Below, in pieces: positions 6,986-13,181 of a DNA stretch of 20,317 nt. The notes under the pieces are model-generated. The model was not told the DNA's origin. It ran no database searches and saw only the letters and a program-made list of their open reading frames with translations. The translations under genes were made by a program, and so were the position numbers. The stretch comes from an uncultured Anaerolineales bacterium (lineage in GTDB: Bacteria; Chloroflexota; Anaerolineae; Anaerolineales; Villigracilaceae). The stretch covers positions 1 through 20,317 of the forward strand of contig CALFXA010000118.1 in NCBI GenBank assembly GCA_937928015.1, written 5' to 3'. The stretch's first letter is position 1, and every line of letters begins with the position of its first letter.

Positions 6986-7585
6986 TTATCCCTTGCGGGT
7001 GAAACCGATGGTGAACGCGCCCACCATCAGGAAGAGCAGCGGAGTCAGGATCAACATGACAAACTCAGAGCTGAAGAACAGCAACTGCGCGCCAACCGAG
7101 AGGAAAGCCAGCGCGATACCGCCCAAGCCGATCAACAGTCCGCCGATGCCGACCCAGTAGAAACCTTTGGGCGCACCCTTGGCGAAAAACGGGCCGAGGA
7201 AGATGACCAATCCCGCCACGCCGTGAAAGAGCGGCACCGAAATCTTCTTGAGGAGATCCAGACCGCCGATGCTCGACACGGCAATCGCCACAAAGCCCAC
7301 CGCCGCGAACCATTTGAAGTACTTCTTCCAGGTGGGGAAATATTCCTCCGCGAGGCCCATCGAAATTCCCAAAGGAATCAGACTGGCAACGGTCAATACA
7401 TAAGGTGAAACCAAAATTCCCAGGCCGAGGAAGATCAGCAGCAACCCCGAAACCAAAAGCACTGCAAAACCTATCAGATAGTACAGGTTATGCAGTGCCT
7501 TGTGCAGGGAATATCGCTGGTAGAAATACCAGCACAGATACGCGGCCAACAGGCCAGTGAGCAGAAGGAAGATGATGTCTTTCAT
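6986..7585 (-). CDS. Seven-TM membrane protein, first gene of the CRP/FNR-type operon
   Basis: A 199-residue protein, almost entirely hydrophobic, with about seven helices (4-21, 34-54, 60-79, 91-107, 116-133, 143-162, 175-194). It is a full-length paralogue of the product at 2909-3514. H121 in FHGVAGL, E80/E81 and S60-P61 are shared. There is no signal peptide, cysteine pair or soluble domain, and I do not recognise the family. AAGGAG is 8 bases before the ATG. It is promoter-proximal, followed by a terminator-like hairpin, so it may be made in excess over the downstream genes. Its company (oxidase-like subunit, heme O synthase) suggests a membrane partner of that complex. The conserved His could be a heme or quinone contact, but this is speculation. 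Confidence 0.85.
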   Translation of the reverse strand: MKDIIFLLLTGLLAAYLCWYFYQRYSLHKALHNLYYLIGFAVLLVSGLLLIFLGLGILVSPYVLTVASLIPLGISMGLAEEYFPTWKKYFKWFAAVGFVAIAVSSIGGLDLLKKISVPLFHGVAGLVIFLGPFFAKGAPKGFYWVGIGGLLIGLGGIALAFLSVGAQLLFFSSEFVMLILTPLLFLMVGAFTIGFTRKG

Positions 7586-7625
7586 GGCGCATTCTCCTTA
7601 CGAGCAGGAATCGGCAAATGCCGCA

Positions 7626-7641
7626 TGTGAATTATGGCACA
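7626..7641 (-). promoter_or_regulatory. Second CRP-like half-palindrome overlapping the -10
   Basis: TGTGA-ATTATG-GCACA (7626-7641) differs from the TGTGA-N6-TCACA consensus at one base and is centred exactly 32 bp (three helical turns) from the better site at 7658-7673. It covers the proposed -10, so binding here would be expected to repress. It may be an autoregulatory weak site or a chance match. Confidence 0.45.
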
Positions 7642-7673
7642 AGCAGATTTGCATTTCTGTGACATAAATCACA
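7631..7673 (-). promoter_or_regulatory. Class II CRP/FNR-type promoter of the six-gene operon
   Basis: TGTGACATAAATCACA (7658-7673) is a perfect palindromic CRP-family operator. Reading the minus strand, TGC-CATAAT (CATAAT 7636-7631) is an extended -10. It predicts a start near 7624, and the operator centre (7665.5) then lies at -41.5, the standard class II activation position. No good -35 is seen, as expected for an activator-dependent promoter. The leader runs about 39 bases to ATG 7585. The regulator itself is not in the window. Confidence 0.7.
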
Positions 7674-7743
7674 TCGCTTAATTCACAAACCTCATCACTG
7701 CTCCGCTTTAGCAGATTCCTTTAAAATCTTTAAGCTTTTCGCC

Positions 7744-7771
7744 GTTCAATCGCAAAGGATACTCGTATAAT
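7744..7771 (+). promoter_or_regulatory. Putative sigma-A promoter for the GAF/PAS/HD-GYP sensor
   Basis: A perfect TATAAT (7766-7771) lies 27 bases before the ATG at 7799. A weak -35 candidate GTTCAA (7744-7749) stands 16 bases upstream. The start would be near 7778. It is divergent from the operon promoter, and the CRP site lies about 112 bp upstream. Confidence 0.5.
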
Positions 7772-7798
7772 TAATTCATTCCCTTCGCCAGGCAGGAT

Positions 7799-10700
7799 AT
7801 GCTCAACCTTCTGAAAGCTGCCTCATCCTCAGATCCCATAGAAGCGCAAGACCTTGCCGAGTGGCGCGAACGCGTCCTCGACTGGGTGTTGCGCGGCATT
7901 CTGGCATTCTGGACCCTGGCTTTGATCGGGGGCATCAACAATGTCATCAAGACCTACCGTCGGGAGATGCTGACAGAGAAAAATGCGCTGGAGCAGGCGG
8001 CCCTCATCGTCATCCTGTATTTAATCCTGACTGCCTTATTCATGTTCATTACCTTCCGTCGCAGATTCAAATATAAACTGCGCGCGGCCATACTGCTAGC
8101 CCTGTTATATTCGGTCGGGACGATGGGCCTGGCATTGAGCGCCCTCAGTGGCGACGGGCGCGTCTTCCTCTTTGCGCTGGTGGTGCTGACCGCCATCCTG
8201 TTCGACTTGCGGGCCAGTCTGGCGGCATTCCTGTTTAGCCTGTTGACCATGCTCGTGATCGGCTATCTGGAGGTGCAAGGCATATTGACCGTCCCCATCG
8301 AGCGCCAGATCAACTCCAACGATGGCGGAGCCTGGTTCAGTGGGACGGCCGTCTTCATCGTCCTCAGTGTAGCAGCGCTCATCTCCATCAACTACCTGCT
8401 GCGAGCCTACGAGCGTAGCCTGCATGCCGCCCGCGAGAGCCTCAACCGCGAACAGCGCATCACACGGACATTACGCACACTGTCCAACGTAAATCAGATC
8501 ATCGTCCGCGAACAGAACGAGAAACACCTGCTCAAACGAGTTTGCGACGAACTGCTCTCCAGCCACGGCTATTCCTTCGTCTGGATCGGCTTGATTGAGC
8601 CCGACGGCACAACCCTGAAATTGGCGGCCTCGGCGGGCAAATCGCTCGATCCCAATCTGTTCACCACCCACCTTGACCAAAACGAGGGTCTGGCCTGCGC
8701 CATCTTGACCCTTCAACAGCGCTCCCCCGTGGAAGTGGTCGCCGAGGGAGAAGCGGATCTCTGTCTCCACTGCCCGCGCCGCGCTGAACATCCCAACCGC
8801 GCCGCCGCCGTTTTCCCGCTCGTCCGCGAGGATCATAAGTTGGGCGTGCTGGTGGTAGATCACGCCGAGCCGCAGGGCACATTCGATCTCCAGGAAATTC
8901 AACTGCTCTCCGAATTGGCCGAGGATGTGGGGTACGCCCTCGAAAAGATGCGGGCCGAGGAACGATTACAGCACCATGTCCGCCACCAGACCTTGCTGGC
9001 CAGCCTGATTCGCGTCTCACTCGAAACCTCCGCCCTTTCTTGTATGCTGACTTCCATGATGGAGCATTTGCGCGAAGCCTATGCCGCGGATGGCTGTTAC
9101 ATGGTCACCTGCGACCCACGCAGAGAAGACCTTCAGCCTGCCGCGGCGGCGGGAGATCACGCCGAAGCGTTCATGCAGATCGAGCAGGATGAGATCGGGT
9201 TGGGACAACTCATGCGCGAGATGAGCCCGCTGCTGGTCGTGGAGGATGCGCCCAATGATCCCCGAATCAGGCCCGAGGTCCAGAACCAGTTTGCAATTGG
9301 CGCATTGCTGGCCGCGCCCCTCGCCGCAGACAATATCCAACTCGGGAGTATCATCCTGGTATTCCACGAGCCGCGTTCTTTTTCCTCCGAGGAAATGACC
9401 GTGTTGAGCCAGGCTGCCAATCAGGTGGCACTGGCCGTGTCCAGGTCTAGGTTGGATGCACAGATCCGAGCGCGGGCCATCGAGTTGGAAAAGTTGTATG
9501 CGTCGGCGCAGGACATGATTACCAGCCTGCTCGACCCTTCGGCCCTGCTTGAAAAACTAGCCCGCCATGTGGCCGAGGCGCTGGACGCCACCAGCACCTT
9601 CGTGATGAGCGTAGACCCGACCCGCGAGGTCTTCATCGAATTGGCAGAGCACTGGAGCAATCAGGCCCGTCCCGCCGAACAAAAGTCCGAGGTCGGGACA
9701 CATTTCGCGATGCAAAACTATGCATCCGTGATAAACGCCATCCTGGCAGGCGAGACGTTGACTCTCCACCGCAACGACAATAGCCTGACCGAAGCCGAAC
9801 GAAATCAATTCCTTGAGTACGATGTGCAAAGCATGTTGTTCGTGCCGCTCATGGCGCGCGGACGATTGCTCGGCGACTTGGAAATCTGGGAGAGCCGCCG
9901 ACGGCGTGAGTTCAGCGAGGCCGAAGTGCGGCTGGCCCAGGCCATCGCCGCGCACGCCGCGGCCATCATCGAGAACGCCAGCCTGTACAAGCAGATGAAG
10001 GAAAGTGAGGCGTATTTTCGTGCCCTCTCGGAGAACTCGGCTGAGGGCGTGGCCATCGTGGACACAGAAGGAAAACTCACTTACGTGGCCCGCACCGAAG
10101 AGAGAATCCTTGGTTACAATCCCGTGGAAGTGACGGGGCATTACGCCTTCGAGATCATCCACCCCGACGACCTATCAGCCGCGCAGGCTGCCTTCAGGGA
10201 GTGCCTTCGGGAGGCGGACAGGCTGGTGCGGACGGAGTATCGCGCCAGGCATGCGGATGGGACGTGGCGGCAGATCGAAGTCACGATCCAGAATCTGTTG
10301 GATGAACCCGCCGTGCAGGGCGTGGTAGCCAACTTCCGAGACATTACCGAGCGGAAGCAGGCAGTGGAGGCCCTCTCGCAACGCGAGGCTTACTTCCGCG
10401 CCCTGATCGAGAACTCGGCCGAGGGTATCGTCATCCTCGATGAACAGGGAGTGATGCGCTATGTGGCGCCCGCTGAGGAGAAATTGACAGGCTACAACCC
10501 CGAGGAGGCCGTCGGCCAGAGCGTGTTCAGCAATATCCATCCTGAGGACCTGCCGAACGTGGTAGCCGCCGTTCAGGAGGGCATTGCCAATCCAGGCATC
10601 AGCAGGGTGGTGGAATATCGTTTCAAACGCATGGACGGCCAATGGCGCTACTTCGAGGCCACGGGCCACAGCCTGCTCGACGATCCGCACATCTCGGGGC

Positions 10701-11338
10701 TGGTCATCAACTATCGTGACATCACCGAGCGCAAGCTGGCGGAGCAGGCCATCGCTAAACACGCCGAGGATCTGGCCCAGGCCTACGACAGCACCCTGGC
10801 GGGCTGGGCGCGCGCCCTCGAACTACGCGACGAACTGACCGAGGGCCACACCCGCCGTGTCACCGAGCTGACCCTCGAACTGGCCCGCGCGCTGGACATT
10901 GCCGAGGACGAACTGGCGCACATCCGCCGCGGCGCGCTGCTGCACGACATCGGCAAGATGGGCATTCCCGACTCGATCCTGCACAAGCCAGGTCCGCTTA
11001 CCGCGCACGAAGCGCGCATCATGCAGATGCATCCGCAGTATGCCTACGAGTTGTTATCACTCATCCCCTTCCTCCAGCCCGCCATCGACATCCCCTACTG
11101 TCATCATGAACGCTGGGACGGCATGGGCTATCCGCGTGGATTGAAGGGCCAGCAGATCCCCCTCGCGGCGCGCATCTTCTCAGTGGTGGATGTGTGGGAC
11201 GCGCTGACCACCGACCGCCCATATCGCGCGGCCTGGTCCAAGGTGCGGGCGCGCGAATATCTCCTGGCCGAATCAGGCTGTTATTTCGATCCAGAGATCG
11301 TGCAGAAATTTCTCGAACTGCTCGATTCGCGTTTATAG
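7799..11338 (+). CDS. Membrane sensor with three GAF, two PAS and an HD-GYP output domain
   Basis: A 1179-residue protein. About six TM helices (31-202) are followed by a coiled segment, GAF-like domains at about 225-385, 400-550 and 560-730, PAS domains at about 735-855 (YFRALSENSAEG to FRDITERK) and 860-980 (YFRALIENSAEG to YRDITERK), and HD-GYP at about 990-1179. Catalytic features are intact: EGHTRRV, LLHDIGKMG (H1049, D1050), HHERWDG (H1102, H1103) and GMGYPRGLKG. The protein probably hydrolyses c-di-GMP in response to membrane or cytosolic signals. GAF1 has C300, C322 and C325 (DLCLHCP), a possible metal or redox site. The two PAS domains are tandem duplicates. Only a short AGG precedes the ATG. 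Its stop overlaps the convergent lysA stop by 6 bases. Confidence 0.93.
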   Translation: MLNLLKAASSSDPIEAQDLAEWRERVLDWVLRGILAFWTLALIGGINNVIKTYRREMLTEKNALEQAALIVILYLILTALFMFITFRRRFKYKLRAAILLALLYSVGTMGLALSALSGDGRVFLFALVVLTAILFDLRASLAAFLFSLLTMLVIGYLEVQGILTVPIERQINSNDGGAWFSGTAVFIVLSVAALISINYLLRAYERSLHAARESLNREQRITRTLRTLSNVNQIIVREQNEKHLLKRVCDELLSSHGYSFVWIGLIEPDGTTLKLAASAGKSLDPNLFTTHLDQNEGLACAILTLQQRSPVEVVAEGEADLCLHCPRRAEHPNRAAAVFPLVREDHKLGVLVVDHAEPQGTFDLQEIQLLSELAEDVGYALEKMRAEERLQHHVRHQTLLASLIRVSLETSALSCMLTSMMEHLREAYAADGCYMVTCDPRREDLQPAAAAGDHAEAFMQIEQDEIGLGQLMREMSPLLVVEDAPNDPRIRPEVQNQFAIGALLAAPLAADNIQLGSIILVFHEPRSFSSEEMTVLSQAANQVALAVSRSRLDAQIRARAIELEKLYASAQDMITSLLDPSALLEKLARHVAEALDATSTFVMSVDPTREVFIELAEHWSNQARPAEQKSEVGTHFAMQNYASVINAILAGETLTLHRNDNSLTEAERNQFLEYDVQSMLFVPLMARGRLLGDLEIWESRRRREFSEAEVRLAQAIAAHAAAIIENASLYKQMKESEAYFRALSENSAEGVAIVDTEGKLTYVARTEERILGYNPVEVTGHYAFEIIHPDDLSAAQAAFRECLREADRLVRTEYRARHADGTWRQIEVTIQNLLDEPAVQGVVANFRDITERKQAVEALSQREAYFRALIENSAEGIVILDEQGVMRYVAPAEEKLTGYNPEEAVGQSVFSNIHPEDLPNVVAAVQEGIANPGISRVVEYRFKRMDGQWRYFEATGHSLLDDPHISGLVINYRDITERKLAEQAIAKHAEDLAQAYDSTLAGWARALELRDELTEGHTRRVTELTLELARALDIAEDELAHIRRGALLHDIGKMGIPDSILHKPGPLTAHEARIMQMHPQYAYELLSLIPFLQPAIDIPYCHHERWDGMGYPRGLKGQQIPLAARIFSVVDVWDALTTDRPYRAAWSKVRAREYLLAESGCYFDPEIVQKFLELLDSRL

Positions 11339-12628
11339 CCCCACGTCGCGCGACAACAAATCGGCCAGAGTCTCGCGGCGCTGAATGAGCCTGGCCCGTC
11401 CGTCCTCCAGCCACAACACGGCAGGCCGCCGCGCCCCGTTGTAATTGCTGGACATGCTCAACTGGTACGCGCCGCTCATCGGCACAGCCACCCATTCCCC
11501 CGCCTCGATCCTCGGCATCATCAATCCCTTGAGGATAACATCCCCCGACTCGCAATACGGCCCCGCCAGGTGGACTCGTTCGACCCATTCTCGACTTAGG
11601 CCTGTTACCGTCAAAGCGGAATACCTCGCCCCATACAGCGCGAAGCGCGGATTGTCCGCCAGACCGCCGTCGGTCAGCAGCCAGGTATGATCACCACGCA
11701 GCTTGCGTCCGCCCACGCGATAGAGCGCCACCCCCGCCCGCGCGATCAAGCTGCGACCAGGTTCCAGGTGCAGGTGCGGAAGAGTCAATCCGCGCTGGCG
11801 GCAACCCTCGATCACCGCCTCGGCCACGCCGCGCACATAGTCCGCGATGGGCGGATTGGGCAATTCGTCCTCGTGATAGGCCATGCCCCAGCCGCCGCCC
11901 GGGCAGAAGTGCCAGTCGTCCGTCAGGCCAACTTCCGCCGCCAGGTCCAGAGCCAGCTCAATCGCAGGCAGAAGCGGCTCGGGGTCACGGAAGTTCGAAC
12001 CCTGGTGAAAGTGGATGCCCGTCAGCGGTAGGCCGCGCGTCTTGCAGAATGCGGCCGCCTCCAGCCACTCTTCGCGGGTCATGCCGAACTTGCTGTCATA
12101 TTGACCCGTCTGCGTGTGGGCGTGATGCGTGTCCACGGCAATGCCAGGCTGGAAGCGCAGCCACAACGCGGGCAACGACTCGAACTGCGGAGCCAGCGCG
12201 GCGATCTGCTCCAGCTCGGAGAGGTGATCCACCACGAGGGTGCCCGCCTGTCGCAGCGTGGACTCCAAATCGGCGGCCGATTTGTTCACGCCATGCACGA
12301 GGATGGACGGCTTTTCGACGTTGGCGGCAGCAGCAATGGCGATCTCGCCCTCACCCGTACAGTCCACCCACAGCCCGCTTTGACTCGCCCACTGAGCCAC
12401 CGCCAGGTTGAGAAAGGACTTACCTGCGTAGGTCAACCCCCAGGGCGCAGGGTAATGCGCCGACAGGGCGTCCGCATAGGCGGCCACGGCGTTATCCATT
12501 GTGGCGCGGTCGTAGACATAGAGCGGCGTGCCATACTCGCGTGCCAGGTCGGCCAGGTCCAGCCCAGCCAGGGTCAGGTGGTCGTCTCGAATTGAAACAG
12601 TATCGGGGAAAAGGGGGAGTCGATTCAT
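11333..12628 (-). CDS. lysA: Diaminopimelate decarboxylase (PLP, fold type III)
   Basis: A 431-residue enzyme (from ATG 12628) that converts meso-diaminopimelate to L-lysine, the last step of lysine synthesis. The PLP lysine is K70 in YAGKSFLN. SKFG is at 179-182, HQGS at 208-211, and GGGWG with EPGRS (289-293) supplies the phosphate-binding sites. GPYCESGDVI (C359, the substrate-specificity loop) and GAYQLSMSSNYN complete the set. CESGD and the EPGR context favour DAP decarboxylase over ornithine/arginine or carboxynorspermidine decarboxylases. A longer reading from TTG 12634 is possible but adds only two residues. No clear ribosome binding site is free: the only AGGAG lies within a hairpin 18 bases upstream. 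It follows a small divisome-like gene and converges on the HD-GYP sensor without a terminator. Confidence 0.9.
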   Translation of the reverse strand: MNRLPLFPDTVSIRDDHLTLAGLDLADLAREYGTPLYVYDRATMDNAVAAYADALSAHYPAPWGLTYAGKSFLNLAVAQWASQSGLWVDCTGEGEIAIAAAANVEKPSILVHGVNKSAADLESTLRQAGTLVVDHLSELEQIAALAPQFESLPALWLRFQPGIAVDTHHAHTQTGQYDSKFGMTREEWLEAAAFCKTRGLPLTGIHFHQGSNFRDPEPLLPAIELALDLAAEVGLTDDWHFCPGGGWGMAYHEDELPNPPIADYVRGVAEAVIEGCRQRGLTLPHLHLEPGRSLIARAGVALYRVGGRKLRGDHTWLLTDGGLADNPRFALYGARYSALTVTGLSREWVERVHLAGPYCESGDVILKGLMMPRIEAGEWVAVPMSGAYQLSMSSNYNGARRPAVLWLEDGRARLIQRRETLADLLSRDVGL

Positions 12629-12634
12629 AAACAA

Positions 12635-12656
12635 AGAACAGGATTGCTCCTGTTCT
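12635..12656 (-). terminator. Hairpin between the FtsL-like gene and lysA
   Basis: On the minus strand AGAACAGGA (12656-12648) pairs perfectly over 9 bp with TCCTGTTCT (12643-12635) around GCAA, and TTGTTT follows. It starts within the stop codon of the upstream gene and ends 6 bases before the lysA ATG. It could be a weak terminator or a structure that occludes AGGAG and controls lysA translation. Confidence 0.55.
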
Positions 12657-13029
12657 ACTCACTGAAGAATAAGTTCCACCAGGCCTGCCAGTTGGGGACG
12701 GGCGTGGGCGGTGGAGGCGGCTCGGCGGTCACGACGGGGTCGCTGCCAGGCACGCCCAACGGGACCACAGCCTGGTCGCCCTCCTGGGCCTGGCCTGCGT
12801 TCCGCGCCCATTCCTCGACCGCCTCGGTCGAGGCCGCGAACGCCACTTCAGTCTGTAGCGCGATCTGGGTCTGTACACCCTGGGTGGCCTGGACGCGGCT
12901 GAACTGGGCCTGCTTCTCCAGCGTGTTGAGCGTCTCCAGGCGGCGGTTCAGGTCCACCACCATCAAGATCAGGATGAGGACACCCGCGGCAATCAGCACA
13001 CGGCGAAAGTTGATGGGAAGGTTGGGCAT
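12655..13029 (-). CDS. FtsL/DivIC-like small bitopic membrane protein
   Basis: A 124-residue protein: short basic N-terminus, one TM helix (about 11-26, VLIAAGVLILILMVVD), a predicted coiled coil (about 28-85, LNRRLETLNTLEKQAQFSRVQ onward), a Pro-rich linker (PPPPPTPVP, 104-112) and an aromatic end NWQAWWNLFFSE. The layout fits the septum-formation initiator family (FtsB/FtsL/DivIC), which organises peptidoglycan synthesis at the division site with its coiled coil outside the membrane. Similarity is mainly architectural, so the name is tentative. There is no Shine-Dalgarno: CCCCC precedes ATG. The promoter places +1 at the A of ATG, so the mRNA is probably leaderless. lysA follows 27 bases after the stop behind a hairpin. 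Confidence 0.75.
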   Translation of the reverse strand: MPNLPINFRRVLIAAGVLILILMVVDLNRRLETLNTLEKQAQFSRVQATQGVQTQIALQTEVAFAASTEAVEEWARNAGQAQEGDQAVVPLGVPGSDPVVTAEPPPPPTPVPNWQAWWNLFFSE

Positions 13030-13035
13030 GGGGGT

Positions 13036-13064
13036 ATCTTACCCGCAATCGGGCGGCTTGACAA
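13036..13064 (-). promoter_or_regulatory. Promoter giving a leaderless mRNA for the FtsL-like gene
   Basis: TTGTCA (13064-13059) and TAAGAT (13041-13036) are separated by exactly 17 bases on the minus strand. The predicted start is 13029, the A of the ATG. No ribosome binding site exists in the six C residues between. The spacer contains CCCG-ATTG-CGGG, a small palindrome. Confidence 0.65.
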
Positions 13065-13120
13065 GAAACATAGATGGCGCCTCCCCAACAAGATTGACCT
13101 GCCTACTCGGAAAGGTACAA

Positions 13121-13163
13121 ATTCCGTGAACCAACACCTGCACGAGATATTGATTCACGGAAT
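13121..13163 (-). terminator. Inverted repeat downstream of the surface-protein gene
   Basis: ATTCCGTGAA (13121-13130) and TTCACGGAAT (13154-13163) form a perfect 10-bp stem with a 23-base loop, 18 bases past the stop at 13182. TTTGTACCTTT follows on the minus strand, consistent with a loose terminator. The right arm also sits in a 15-base palindrome TGATTCACGGAATCA (13151-13165), so a regulator site is an alternative. The rest of 13030-13181 shows only the promoter at 13036-13064. Confidence 0.5.
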
Positions 13164-13181
13164 CAAAGTCAGGACCTCGGA

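Noticed and set aside
6333..7160. 275-residue plus-strand frame rich in His, Asp and Gln
   Set aside because: It spans two well-supported membrane-protein genes and the hairpin between them on the other strand; its composition is that of antisense to membrane helices.
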